Assembly: GCA_002753155.1 (NCBI GenBank)
Contig: PDZW01000005.1
Coordinates: 1-64,000 of the forward strand
Length of the DNA stretch: 64,000 nt
Reading direction: 5' to 3'
Source: Alphaproteobacteria bacterium WMHbin7
Lineage (GTDB): Bacteria; Pseudomonadota; Alphaproteobacteria; Rhodospirillales; WMHbin7
Below are positions 46,461 through 56,069 of the stretch, one piece after another. Both the position numbers and the translations under genes were made by a program. The notes under the pieces are model-generated. The model worked only from the letters and a program-made list of their open reading frames with translations, was not told the DNA's origin and did no database searches. The stretch's first letter is position 1. The number at the start of each line of letters is the position of its first letter.

Positions 46461-48404
46461 TTACTCTCCCAACCCCATCTGGATGTAGCCGGTGGGGCAG
46501 ACGTCCATGCAGATATGGCAGCCCACGCACTTGGCGTAATCGGTATAGACATAGCGCCCAAGCGCCCGCTCGTTCTTCGGTGTGCGCTGCACGGCCGATT
46601 GCGGACAGAAGACCAGGCAGTTGTCGCATTCGAAGCACAAGCCGCAGCTCATGCAGCGCTTGGCCTCGGCCACCACTTCGGCGTCGGTCAGCGTCTTCAA
46701 ACGTTCGTCGAAATTGCCAATCACTTGATCGGCTGCGATATGAACCTCGTTTCGCTTGTTGCGCTTGGTGTAGCTGAAATGTCCCAGGAACAATTCGTCC
46801 GACGGCACCACATCCTTGGTCGAGCGGTCTTCGTAATTATGCAGCGCCACCTTGGAATCGCAGGTGCCGCGCATGCCGTCGCCCGAGAAGACCTCGGGCT
46901 CGCGGCCCATGTTGCGAAGCACATCGATCAGGTTGAAGTGATGCACGTCAACCTTGGGGCGCTTGCCGAATTCCTCGCCCTTCAAGTAGGTGTTGATGCT
47001 CTCGGAGGCGATCCAGCCGTGGCCGATGGCGGTGGTCAGCAGATGCGGGCGCACGATATCGCCGCCCACGAAATGCTTGTCCTTGCCGGGCACCTTGAAA
47101 TGCTTGTCGGCATTGATGAAGCCCTTGCCATTGTCCATGGCTTCCAGGCCTTCCATGTCGCCCTTTTGTCCGATGGCCGATACGATGAGATCGCATTCGA
47201 TCTCGAATTCCGTACCGGCCTGGGGAACCGGCGTCATGCCGTCCATGGTGCATTTGCACATCTTGAGCGCACGGGCGCGGCCATTCGAATCCTTCAGCAC
47301 CTCAAGCGGCATGATGCCGCCCTTGATGTCCACACCTTCGCGCTTGGCGTCTTCCACCTCGCGTTCGGCGGCAAACATCTTTTCCACCGGGAACAGCGAG
47401 GTCAGCGTCACATTGGCCCCTTCGCGGGTGGCGGCCGTCGCCACGTCGTGCGCGGTCTGGCCCAGCACGACATGCTCGACGCGATCCTTGTCATGCACCT
47501 GGGTGATGTGGCCCAGGCGTCTGGCCACCGAGGCCACGTCGATCGAGGTATCGCCGCCGCCGACCACGATGATGCGCCCGGTAACGAACTTCAAACGCCC
47601 CTCGTTGAAGGCGCGAAGGAAAGCGACACCCGAGATGCAGTTGGGAGCATCGGCACCAGGAACCGGCAGGCCGCGCCCGGCATGGGTGCCGATGGCCCAG
47701 AAAATGGCGTCGTTGTTCTTTTCCAAATCGGCCAATTGAACATCCCGGCCTACGCGGCAATTCATCTTGGTGGCAACACCCAGATCGAGAATACGCTTGA
47801 TCTCGCCATCCAGAACGTCGCGGGGCGTGCGATAGCCGGGAATGCCGTAACGCATCATGCCGCCCAACTCGGCGCGATCATCATAGATGGTGACGCTGTG
47901 GCCCATCTTGCGAAGCTGATAGGCCGCCGACAGGCCGGCTGGGCCGCCGCCGATAACGGCAATCTTCTTGCCCGTCTCCTGGCTGGGCTTGGGGAAGGCC
48001 AGCTTGTTCTCGAGCGCCCAATTGCCGATGTAGTGTTCGACCGAATTGATGCCGACGTGATCTTCGACCTCGTTCCTGTTGCAACCATCCTCGCAAGGTG
48101 CGGGGCAAACGCGGCCCATCACGGCGGGAAAGGGATTTGACATGGTCATCTTGTGGAAGGCGTATTCCTGCATGCTCATGCCTGCGGGGGGCTTGTCGAC
48201 GCCGCGCACGATGTCCAGCCAGCCCCGGATGTCGTGACCCGAGGGGCAGCTCGCCTGACAGGGCGGCGCACGATGCACATAGGTCGGGCATTTGTGCGAC
48301 CAACCCGCCTGAAAGATGGCGTCCTGGAAATCGCTCCACTTCGATTCGCCATCCTTGTAGCGGCGGAAGGAGTTTTGCTGGTTGTCCACGGTCAGATGAG
48401 TCAT
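46461..48404 (-). CDS. dsrL: DsrL iron-sulfur flavoprotein
   Basis: KIAVIGGGPAGLSAAYQLRKMGHSVTIYD; GRIIVVGGGDTSIDVASVARRLG; C-terminal CMSCGLCFECDNCLVFCP and CVGCHICMDVCPTGYI. Confidence 0.95.
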   Translation of the reverse strand: MTHLTVDNQQNSFRRYKDGESKWSDFQDAIFQAGWSHKCPTYVHRAPPCQASCPSGHDIRGWLDIVRGVDKPPAGMSMQEYAFHKMTMSNPFPAVMGRVCPAPCEDGCNRNEVEDHVGINSVEHYIGNWALENKLAFPKPSQETGKKIAVIGGGPAGLSAAYQLRKMGHSVTIYDDRAELGGMMRYGIPGYRTPRDVLDGEIKRILDLGVATKMNCRVGRDVQLADLEKNNDAIFWAIGTHAGRGLPVPGADAPNCISGVAFLRAFNEGRLKFVTGRIIVVGGGDTSIDVASVARRLGHITQVHDKDRVEHVVLGQTAHDVATAATREGANVTLTSLFPVEKMFAAEREVEDAKREGVDIKGGIMPLEVLKDSNGRARALKMCKCTMDGMTPVPQAGTEFEIECDLIVSAIGQKGDMEGLEAMDNGKGFINADKHFKVPGKDKHFVGGDIVRPHLLTTAIGHGWIASESINTYLKGEEFGKRPKVDVHHFNLIDVLRNMGREPEVFSGDGMRGTCDSKVALHNYEDRSTKDVVPSDELFLGHFSYTKRNKRNEVHIAADQVIGNFDERLKTLTDAEVVAEAKRCMSCGLCFECDNCLVFCPQSAVQRTPKNERALGRYVYTDYAKCVGCHICMDVCPTGYIQMGLGE

Positions 48405-48421
48405 GGTCGCTTCCTTACCCT

Positions 48422-49915
48422 TTATGAATTACCGCCCAGAAGGATGGCGTTGCTTACCAACTGGTGAACGCTTTGGACCATGCCCATGTCGTAACCGTAA
48501 TAGGGCAGGACCTTGGTGAACTGGCTTTTGCAGATGGCGCACATGGCGGCCATGTGGGTCACGCCATGCTGGTCGACCGCCTGCTTTAAGGCCTCGACGC
48601 GGGGCTTAGCACCCTTGATGCGAAGATCGATCAATTCGTCGGTCAACAGCCCGCCACCGCCGCCGCAACAGAAGGTGCGGGCATGCGTGGTGTCAGGATG
48701 CATATCGACGAATTTTGGGCAGGCCGCCTTCAGCACATCGCGGGGATAGAAGAATTGGCTGCCCGGCTCGGGCCCCATACGGGTGGCCCTGGCGATGTTG
48801 CAGGAATCATGCACGGTGACGATCTTGTCAGCATTGGCCGATGGATCAAGCCTGACGGCGCCGCTCATAATGGCGCCCCTGGTCAGTTCCATGATGTGCT
48901 GGGGCACCGGATATTTCGGATCGAGAAAATCGAAGGGACCGGCCAGCGTGTTCAGGAAGGCATAGGCCACGCGCCAAGCATGCCCGCATTCGCCAAAGAC
49001 GATGCGCTTGACCTTGAGATCAAGGGCGGCTTGGCGGATACGCATGGAAATCTTCTTCATCTGCTCGTAATTGCCGATGAACATGCCGAAATTGCCGGCT
49101 TCCGAGGCATAGGACGACATGGTCCAGGAAAGCCCCATCTGGTGGAAGACCTTGGCATAGCCGATCAGGCCATCGACATGCGGCTCGGCGAAGAAGTCGG
49201 CGGAGGGTGTGACCAGCAGCACATCGGCCCCCACCACATTCAGCGGGAACTTAATGTCATGGCCGGTGGCGTCTTTGACGTCCTCCTCAAGGCCCTCCAG
49301 CGTATCGATCAGCGCCGGTTCGGGCAGACCCAGATTGTTGCCGATCTTGTGAACCTTGCCGATGATCTCGTTGCAGTATTTCTGGCCGAGCCCAATCGAG
49401 TCCATGATCTCGCGGGCCGCCATCGAGATTTCGGCGGTGTCGATGCCATAGGGGCAGAATAGCGAGCAGCGGCGGCACTGCGAACACTGGTGAAAATAGT
49501 TGTACCAGTCGTCGAGGCGCTCGCGCGTCCAGGGCTTGGCGCCAACCAAACCGCCCAGGGCCTTGCCAGCGGGCGTGAAGTAATAGCGGTAGATGTCGCG
49601 CATCAGATCCTGGCGCGCCACCGGCATGTTCTTGGGATCACCCGTTCCCAGGAAATAATGACACTTGTCGGTGCAGGCGCCACATTTGACGCAGATATCA
49701 AGATAGACGCGCAGGCTTTTGTACTTGCCCAGCAACTCGCCCATCTTGGCGACGGCGGCTTGCTCCCAATTCTCGACCAGCTCGCCGGGAAAGCCCAGAG
49801 GCTCCTGGTGCGCTCTTACCGCGACATAGGATTTCAGCCCACCCATCACGCCCGGATTCAGGGCCGGAACGGTCGGCAGATCATCAAGCGCCGGGGCAAC
49901 CGGTTTCAAAGCCAT
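48422..49915 (-). CDS. dsrK: DsrK, HdrD-like Fe-S protein
   Basis: CVKCGACTDKCHYFLGTGDPKNMPVARQDLMR; CSQCRRCSLFCPYGIDT; CCGGGGGLLTDE (CCG domain). Confidence 0.96.
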   Translation of the reverse strand: MALKPVAPALDDLPTVPALNPGVMGGLKSYVAVRAHQEPLGFPGELVENWEQAAVAKMGELLGKYKSLRVYLDICVKCGACTDKCHYFLGTGDPKNMPVARQDLMRDIYRYYFTPAGKALGGLVGAKPWTRERLDDWYNYFHQCSQCRRCSLFCPYGIDTAEISMAAREIMDSIGLGQKYCNEIIGKVHKIGNNLGLPEPALIDTLEGLEEDVKDATGHDIKFPLNVVGADVLLVTPSADFFAEPHVDGLIGYAKVFHQMGLSWTMSSYASEAGNFGMFIGNYEQMKKISMRIRQAALDLKVKRIVFGECGHAWRVAYAFLNTLAGPFDFLDPKYPVPQHIMELTRGAIMSGAVRLDPSANADKIVTVHDSCNIARATRMGPEPGSQFFYPRDVLKAACPKFVDMHPDTTHARTFCCGGGGGLLTDELIDLRIKGAKPRVEALKQAVDQHGVTHMAAMCAICKSQFTKVLPYYGYDMGMVQSVHQLVSNAILLGGNS

Positions 49916-49918
49916 CGC

Positions 49919-50647
49919 CTAACCCTCCAACTTGGCCGCCCAGGGCGCCAGATGGCGCCGCTCGCGCGGATCGTCGGCCTGATTACGCGAAGGGCTGAAG
50001 AAAACGCCCGGCGCATGCAGAAGCTTCGAGAAGGGAAATACGATCATCAGAAGTGCTACCATGAACAGATGAGCCAAAAGCGGCGGCTCGACCGGCAATT
50101 CACGGATGTCAAAAACATAAAGCCCCATGATGAAGGCCTTGACCGCCACGATGTCGGTGGGATTGGCGAACTTCATGCCATAGCCGGAAACGCCGATTCC
50201 GATCAGCAACAGCAGCATCAGAATGTCGGAGGGGCGCGTGATGTAGCGCACCCGGTCGATCACAAAGCGCCTGGCCAGCAGCACCAAAAGGCCACCCACC
50301 ATGGCCATGCCGCCATAAACCCCGAAGGGCTGGGCCAGTACGATGATCTCGGGCACCGGATTGACGAAGTAGCGCATGTGACGCACCAGAACCAGGGCCA
50401 GACCGGCATGGAAGGCGGCGGCGAAAATCCACAGCCAGCGGTTCGAATAGAACAGGCTTTCGAACAGCACGGCTTCGCGCCCCACGCGCAGCCAGGCACC
50501 TGCCTGGGTGGTGGGCGCTGGGGTCACGGCGATCTTCAAGGGAGCGGGCGTGGTCCAGTACTGGCGAATCTTCACTGCCAGTCCCGCCACAAGAACGCCT
50601 GCCGCCACATACAGCAGAGCCGCATAGAACATGCTCAAGCCCGACAT
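49919..50647 (-). CDS. dsrM: DsrM cytochrome b subunit
   Basis: NarI-like membrane protein; VLVRHMRYFVNPVPEIIVLAQPFG; FSKLLHAPGVFFSPSRNQADDPRERRH. Confidence 0.95.
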   Translation of the reverse strand: MSGLSMFYAALLYVAAGVLVAGLAVKIRQYWTTPAPLKIAVTPAPTTQAGAWLRVGREAVLFESLFYSNRWLWIFAAAFHAGLALVLVRHMRYFVNPVPEIIVLAQPFGVYGGMAMVGGLLVLLARRFVIDRVRYITRPSDILMLLLLIGIGVSGYGMKFANPTDIVAVKAFIMGLYVFDIRELPVEPPLLAHLFMVALLMIVFPFSKLLHAPGVFFSPSRNQADDPRERRHLAPWAAKLEG

Positions 50648-50660
50648 CTCGGCCCTTCCT

Positions 50661-50696
50661 CCTCCCGGGATCGGGAGGGTGGATTCGTGTCCACCC
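50661..50696 (-). other. Tandem hairpins in the dsrC-dsrM intergenic region
   Basis: CCTCCCG/CGGGAGG (50661-50678) and GGGTGGA/TCCACCC (50677-50696). Confidence 0.7.
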
Positions 50697-50728
50697 CCTC
50701 CGACATCACTTATCGGCGAAACGCCCGA

Positions 50729-51061
50729 TCAGACGCAGCCCGTCGGCTTGGGCAATCCTGCGATCTTGCAGGCCTGCTTGGCGGGGCCGTAGGGGAACAA
50801 CTCGTAAAGATACTTGTTGCTGCCCTTTTCGGCGCCGAGGCGCTTGGTAATCGCCTTGGTCAGCACGCGGATGGCCGGAGCGATCTGATATTCGTTGTAA
50901 TATTCGCGCAGGAAGTTCACGACTTCCCAATGCTCGGGCGACATGTTGATCTGCTCGGCCTTGGCAATTTCGCCCGCCAGCTCTTCGTTCCATTCATTGA
51001 TATTGACGAGGTAGCCCTCTTCGTCCGCCTCAATCGTCTTGCCGTTTGCTGTGTAGGCCAT
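50729..51061 (-). CDS. dsrC: DsrC sulfur carrier protein
   Basis: ELFPYGPAKQACKIAGLPKPTGCV, with both conserved C-terminal cysteines. Confidence 0.97.
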   Translation of the reverse strand: MAYTANGKTIEADEEGYLVNINEWNEELAGEIAKAEQINMSPEHWEVVNFLREYYNEYQIAPAIRVLTKAITKRLGAEKGSNKYLYELFPYGPAKQACKIAGLPKPTGCV

Positions 51062-51100
51062 CTTACTTTCTCCTCTAAACCCGATTTCGATTGTTTGAAT

Positions 51101-51409
51101 TCAGCACCAGGCCTGAACCGCCGAAGCTTCGGCGGCCAGGTCGACAAATCCGGCGTAATCCACGACCTTGACGCCGGGAACCACCTTAGCGGCGTCCAGA
51201 CCGCGCGCCGCCAGATCAGGACCCAGCACATGCAGGCTGAAGGTCTTGGCGGCGGCAGCGACGGCGTCGGCCATCGACGTTCCCTGCATGGCGCCGATCA
51301 CGGCATCCTCGTACAGCAGGATCGCCGAACCGGGCGTGGCCAGCTTCAGACAGCTTTGCAGATTGGTCCGCTCGAAGGGCGATTTGGATACGGTGTGCAA
51401 CTGGCTCAT
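51101..51409 (-). CDS. dsrH: DsrH
   Basis: LHTVSKSPFERTNLQSCLKLATPGSAILLYEDAVIGAMQGT; operon position E-F-H-C. Confidence 0.93.
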   Translation of the reverse strand: MSQLHTVSKSPFERTNLQSCLKLATPGSAILLYEDAVIGAMQGTSMADAVAAAAKTFSLHVLGPDLAARGLDAAKVVPGVKVVDYAGFVDLAAEASAVQAWC

Positions 51410-51425
51410 CGTTTCAGTTCCTTGC

Positions 51426-51812
51426 TTAAGCCGACAGGACCACGTCCATCTGATCCATCAGCTTGGCCATTTCGGCACGGCTGACGACCTGGACATCGAC
51501 CAACAGGTCGTCTTCGGTCAGACCACGTTCATCGAGCGATTCCTGATCGACATAAAGCTTCTCGATGTCGTAGCCCTCAAGGGCGCGATAGGTCTTCGAG
51601 AAGTTCTTCATGCCGATGCCTTCCGTCGCCATGTTCTTCTTCAACTGAAGAACCCCGTCGTCGGTGAAGACAAGATGCACATCCTGGTCGAAGGCGGCCG
51701 AGATCAGCACCATTTCCAGCACTTCAAGCGCATAGACGGTGCCATAGGGCTGCTTGCGGTTCACATACATGAACTTCTTGACGACACCAGCTTCCATTTC
51801 TTCTTCCATCAT
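51426..51812 (-). CDS. dsrF: DsrF
   Basis: VVKKFMYVNRKQPYGTVYALEVLEMVLISAAFDQDVHLVFTDDGVLQLKK. Confidence 0.94.
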   Translation of the reverse strand: MMEEEMEAGVVKKFMYVNRKQPYGTVYALEVLEMVLISAAFDQDVHLVFTDDGVLQLKKNMATEGIGMKNFSKTYRALEGYDIEKLYVDQESLDERGLTEDDLLVDVQVVSRAEMAKLMDQMDVVLSA

Positions 51813-51820
51813 GTCCTCCC

Positions 51821-52180
51821 TTAATCGCCGAAGGTGACGAGACGGTCGGCCTGAATGCCCGCTTCGATCAACTGGCCCAGGCCAGAGATGCGAAAGCCTG
51901 CGGCCAGATTCTCGTCCTTGATGCCACGGCGAAGTGCGGCGGCGACACAGACCACTAAGTCCAGCTTATGCTCTTCGGCCAGCTTGCCCCAGTTGGCGAC
52001 CACATTGCGGTCGTCGGTGGGCGGCTCGGAGAGCTTGCTCGCGTTGTAGACGCCGTCGTAATAGAAGAACACCCGAAATATCTGGTGTCCCTTGGACAGC
52101 GCTGCCTTCACGAACTGATAGGCCGAGTCAGAGGCCTGGTGGTTAAACGGTCCCTCATTGACCAGAACGGCGAATTTCAT
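51821..52180 (-). CDS. dsrE: DsrE
   Basis: MKFAVLVNEGPFNHQASDSAYQFVKAALSKGHQIFRVFFYYDGVYNAS; active-site CVAAALRRG. Confidence 0.96.
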   Translation of the reverse strand: MKFAVLVNEGPFNHQASDSAYQFVKAALSKGHQIFRVFFYYDGVYNASKLSEPPTDDRNVVANWGKLAEEHKLDLVVCVAAALRRGIKDENLAAGFRISGLGQLIEAGIQADRLVTFGD

Positions 52181-52193
52181 ACCAGCCTCCGGC

Positions 52194-53264
52194 CTAGAAA
52201 TGCAGGTGCGCCGACGCGTTCAGGCTTGCACGCCCGCCACGCCAGGTTTCCAGATGATATTTGGTGAAGGGCAGGCCGGTCAGTTCGAAGAAGCGGGGCC
52301 AGCCCACGCGGTCGATCCACTCGCCCATGCGCTCCCAGGCTCTGGCGTCCTTTTGATAGGCGCGCAGGATGTTCTTGACGATCTCGGCGGCCTCGGGCCA
52401 GCGGGGCGCGTTGTTGGGAATGCCCGCCGCCACCAGCTTGTGGAAGGTGGGACGCGAGCGCGTGGAGGAATGCTTGCCACCGACCCAGATTGCCAGCTTC
52501 GAATGCTCGGGATCGTTGATCTGCATGGGCGGGCAAGGCGGGAAGCAAGCACCGCAGCAGACGCACTTCTTCTCGTCCACTTCCAGCGTCGGCTTGCCAT
52601 TGACCATGGCGGGGCGAATGGCCGCCACCGGGCAGCGCGCCACCACGGCCGGGCGTTCGCACTGCAGCGAAACCAGCTCGTGATTGATCTTGGGCGGCTT
52701 GGTGTGCTGAATGTTGATCGCGATGTCGCCCTGGCCGCCGCAGTTGATCTGGCAGCAGGATGTCGTGATCTTCACGCGGTTGGGCATGCGCTCGTTGATG
52801 AATTCTTCGTACAATTCATCCATCAGCGACTTGACGACACCCGAGGCGTCGGTGCCGGGAATGTCGCAATGCAGCCAGCCTTGCGTGTGCGAGATCATCG
52901 ATACCGAGTTGCCGGTGCCGCCGACGGGGAAACCGCCGTCGTTCAGCGCCTTGATCAAGGGATCGACCATGTCCTTCTTGGACACCATGAACTCGATGTT
53001 CGAGCGCACGGTAAAGCGAACATGTCCCTCAGCATACTTGTCGGCGATGTCGCACAGGGCGCGCACCGTAAAGACATCCATCTGGCGCTGGGTTCCGGCC
53101 TTGACGGTCCAGATCTCGTCGCCCGATTCGGCGACGTGATGCAGAACGCCCGGGCGCGGGCGATCATGCCAGGCCCAATGACCATAATTCTTGCGCATCA
53201 CGGGATGCATGAACGGCATCGGATCGGGCACGCCGCTTTCGGTTGGACGACGGGGTTCAGCCAT
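52194..53264 (-). CDS. dsrB: Reverse dissimilatory sulfite reductase beta subunit
   Basis: GYGHWAWH-type region, TTSCCQINCGGQGDIAIN siroheme/4Fe-4S site and CVCCGACFPPCP ferredoxin motif. Confidence 0.96.
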   Translation of the reverse strand: MAEPRRPTESGVPDPMPFMHPVMRKNYGHWAWHDRPRPGVLHHVAESGDEIWTVKAGTQRQMDVFTVRALCDIADKYAEGHVRFTVRSNIEFMVSKKDMVDPLIKALNDGGFPVGGTGNSVSMISHTQGWLHCDIPGTDASGVVKSLMDELYEEFINERMPNRVKITTSCCQINCGGQGDIAINIQHTKPPKINHELVSLQCERPAVVARCPVAAIRPAMVNGKPTLEVDEKKCVCCGACFPPCPPMQINDPEHSKLAIWVGGKHSSTRSRPTFHKLVAAGIPNNAPRWPEAAEIVKNILRAYQKDARAWERMGEWIDRVGWPRFFELTGLPFTKYHLETWRGGRASLNASAHLHF

Positions 53265-53302
53265 GAATTCCTCCGGTCTCTCTATCTATCTCGTTGAATT
53301 GC

Positions 53303-54550
53303 TTACTCGGCGGCCGACTTGGACCTGGCATTCCATTTCTTCACTTCCTCGTCCCAGCCATCCATGCGGACGTAGGAGTTAGAGCGAGGTGCCGCGATCA
53401 TGTTCAGATCGAGTTCCAGACCAACGCCTTCCAGGAAGTTGGAAAGTCCGATACGCTCGATCATCTCGCCGGTACGCTCGTGCTCAAGCGCGTTCTCGGC
53501 AAAGAAGTCCAGCATATTGCGGGCCAGTTCGACCAGGCCCTCGTAATCCTCGTCATTCTCGAGCTTCATGAAGGGCACGACCACGGTGCCCATCTGATCG
53601 CCGATCTTCAAGGTGCGCTTGCCACCCACCAGAATGGCAGCACCACGCTCTTTGCCCGGCTTCAACGCCTTGGTGCAGACATTGAGGCAATGCATGCAGC
53701 GCACACAGCTTTTGTTATCGACTTCCAGCGTGTCGTCGTCGTTCAGGGACAGCGCCTCGGTCGGGCACATGCGGATCACCTGATCGATGATCTCCTTGCG
53801 GCCACGCTCCTTCACGATCTGCTGGAAGGCCTTCTGGTCAACCTGCATATCATCTTTCCAGGTGCCGATGATCGCCATATCAGCGCGATGAATGGCATTG
53901 GCGCAGTCGTTGGCGCAACCGGCAAACTTCATCTTGAACTTGTAGGGCAGCGAGGGCCGGTGAATGTCGTCGACCATGGCATTCAGCGACATGCGCATGG
54001 CCTTGGCCTCGTCATAGCAGCTCTGTTCGCAGCGGGCCGCACCCACGCAGGAAACCGAGGTGCGCACGCCAGCGCCGGCGCCGCCGAGATCGAAGCCCAG
54101 CTCGTTCAACTCGTCGAAGGCGGGCTGGATGTTATCGGTCGTCGAGCCCTGGAACATGATATCGCCCGACTGGCCGTGAAAGGCGATCAGGCCTGAACCA
54201 TGGCGCTCCCAGATGTCGCACAACTTGCGCAGCAAATCGGTGGTGTAGTGCATCCCTGCGGGCGGCATGATGCGGATGGTGTGGAATTCCTTGGATTCGG
54301 GATATTTGTCGGCCACTTCCGAGAAGCGCGGAATGACACCGGCGCCATAACCGAAAACGCCGACCGTGCCGCCCTTCCAATAGCCCTTGCGGGTTTCATA
54401 GGAATGTTCGAGCTGGCCGAGCAGATCCTTCATCATGTCGGCATAGCCTTTGTCCGACTTGGCAAGGCGCTTCAGGCCCGTCACGAAGCTGGGCCAGGGC
54501 CCGGTTTCCAGTTGGTCCAGAAGGGGTGTCTTGGGCATCTGTTTGGCCAT
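53303..54550 (-). CDS. dsrA: Reverse dissimilatory sulfite reductase alpha subunit
   Basis: MAKQMPKTPLLDQLETGPWPSFVTGLKRLA; CVGAARCEQSCYDEAKA; KFKMKFAGCANDCANAIHRADM; CVRCMHCLNVC. Confidence 0.97.
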   Translation of the reverse strand: MAKQMPKTPLLDQLETGPWPSFVTGLKRLAKSDKGYADMMKDLLGQLEHSYETRKGYWKGGTVGVFGYGAGVIPRFSEVADKYPESKEFHTIRIMPPAGMHYTTDLLRKLCDIWERHGSGLIAFHGQSGDIMFQGSTTDNIQPAFDELNELGFDLGGAGAGVRTSVSCVGAARCEQSCYDEAKAMRMSLNAMVDDIHRPSLPYKFKMKFAGCANDCANAIHRADMAIIGTWKDDMQVDQKAFQQIVKERGRKEIIDQVIRMCPTEALSLNDDDTLEVDNKSCVRCMHCLNVCTKALKPGKERGAAILVGGKRTLKIGDQMGTVVVPFMKLENDEDYEGLVELARNMLDFFAENALEHERTGEMIERIGLSNFLEGVGLELDLNMIAAPRSNSYVRMDGWDEEVKKWNARSKSAAE

Positions 54551-54927
54551 TATTTCCTCCACCATCGTCGCGGCATGATTCCCAAGGGGGCCTCCTTGAG
54601 TGCCTTGATAAGTCTCTTGCTTCAGGATGCGGGAAAGGATTGGGTCCGCTCCCCTCGCCAACGCTCCTCCACTCTGCGCAAGTCCGAAGGCTTTAATCAA
54701 GCTTTTCGAATATGCGCAAACCCTCTTTCTTGGCCAGGGGGTCTCTAAGATCACTCGGCCTGGGGTTACATGAAAACATCATAATATAACGTTCCAACCG
54801 GAATCCAGCAGATTTTCCGTTTCCCACCAAGATTCTTTGATATTTCGTATATTATAGAAGCTCTAGATTATAACATATTGTCGAATCATCCTTTTCTTGC
54901 GCAGGATATGAAAAAGCAGGTGAAGGA

Positions 54928-55803
54928 ATGCTCCAAAATCCCTTCGATTTGGCCCAGGTCAAGGCCTATGAAAGCTGGCGGGACGCCAGACTGGAAGCCA
55001 TGCCCCGAACGGTCCAGGACTTGCTCGTCCAGATCGCTGACCCCTGGAATCTCTCTGAAAGCGAACATGCGGCCCTGCTGGACCGGGTCAGGTGCTCCAA
55101 CATGGCCGTCTTCGCCGCTCCGCCCCAAGCTTGCAGCAAGGAAGCCCTGAAAAGCTTGGCTGCCCGTTTCGGCCTGCTGCGTCTGGATGCCAACCAATTG
55201 GCCGACGAGGATGGAATCAGCCCGCTTTCGGTAGCGCCCGCTGGAACCAGGAAACGCTATATCCCCTATACTGACCGCCCTATCGCCTGGCATACGGACG
55301 GCTATTACAACGACACAGAAAGTCAGGTTCAGGGACTGATGCTCTGGTGCCAGCGTCCGGCGCTTGAGGGAGGGGGCAACGCTCTTCTCGACCCTGAACT
55401 GGCCTATATCGCCCTGAGAGAGCGCGATCCTGCCCATATCGAAGCCCTGATGCGCCCCGATGCCTTCGCCATCCCGCCCAACGAAGATGCGGACATGACG
55501 GGGCGCGAGATGCGCCCAGGCCCCGTATTCTCCGTGACGAAAGCAGGCAAGCTGCATATGCGCTACACGGCCAGAAAACGCTCGATCACCTGGAATCCGT
55601 CGCCCGATGTGCAGGCGGCCAGGGCAGCGCTTGAGGAAATTCTGGCCGATCCGCCCTTTGGTCTTTTTGAGCACCGCCTCGAGGCGGGACAGGGACTGCT
55701 GTCAAACAATGTGCTACACACCAGAACGGCCTTCAGGGATGATCCCGCCGTTCCCCGCCTGCTCTGGCGTGCCCGTTTTTACGACCGGATTTCAGAAAGT
55801 TGA
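54928..55803 (+). CDS. TauD/TfdA-type Fe(II)/2-oxoglutarate dioxygenase
   Basis: PIAWHTDGYYND (HxD) and distal GLLSNNVLHTRTAF His plus Arg (RLLWRARF). Confidence 0.8.
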   Translation: MLQNPFDLAQVKAYESWRDARLEAMPRTVQDLLVQIADPWNLSESEHAALLDRVRCSNMAVFAAPPQACSKEALKSLAARFGLLRLDANQLADEDGISPLSVAPAGTRKRYIPYTDRPIAWHTDGYYNDTESQVQGLMLWCQRPALEGGGNALLDPELAYIALRERDPAHIEALMRPDAFAIPPNEDADMTGREMRPGPVFSVTKAGKLHMRYTARKRSITWNPSPDVQAARAALEEILADPPFGLFEHRLEAGQGLLSNNVLHTRTAFRDDPAVPRLLWRARFYDRISES

Positions 55804-55808
55804 CCCCC

Positions 55809-56069
55809 ATGACCGATGACATGACGCCCCCCGGCAACCAGTTAAACGCCATCAGCCAGGACGAGCTGGCCCACATGCCAGCGCCCTGGGGGCGCGAGGT
55901 CAAATTGATCCGCCTGACTTACGATTCCGGTTTCGAGATGCTGCGCTTGGCGATTAAGGAGGGCAAACGCTTCACCACGCTCGACCTTGATGCCGCCTCG
56001 GCCTCAAAATTGGCGGGGCTTATCGCGGGCTGGGCCGAGACAAGGTCTCCTGAACCATCCGCCGAATAA
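55809..56069 (+). CDS. Small hypothetical protein
   Basis: ATG 6 bp after dioxygenase stop; PWGREVKLIRLTYDSGFEMLRLAIKEGKRFTTLDLDAASASKLAGLIAGWA has coding character and co-directional coupling. Confidence 0.65.
   Translation: MTDDMTPPGNQLNAISQDELAHMPAPWGREVKLIRLTYDSGFEMLRLAIKEGKRFTTLDLDAASASKLAGLIAGWAETRSPEPSAE

Noticed and set aside
46287-48140. 617-aa plus-strand ORF opposite dsrL
   Set aside because: Antisense shadow of dsrL caused by codon-position GC bias.
49490-51484. 664-aa plus-strand ORF across dsrK-dsrM-dsrC-dsrH
   Set aside because: Antisense to four confidently assigned dsr genes; no domain signature.
52158-53297. 379-aa plus-strand ORF opposite dsrB
   Set aside because: Antisense to dsrB with intact siroheme-binding motifs.
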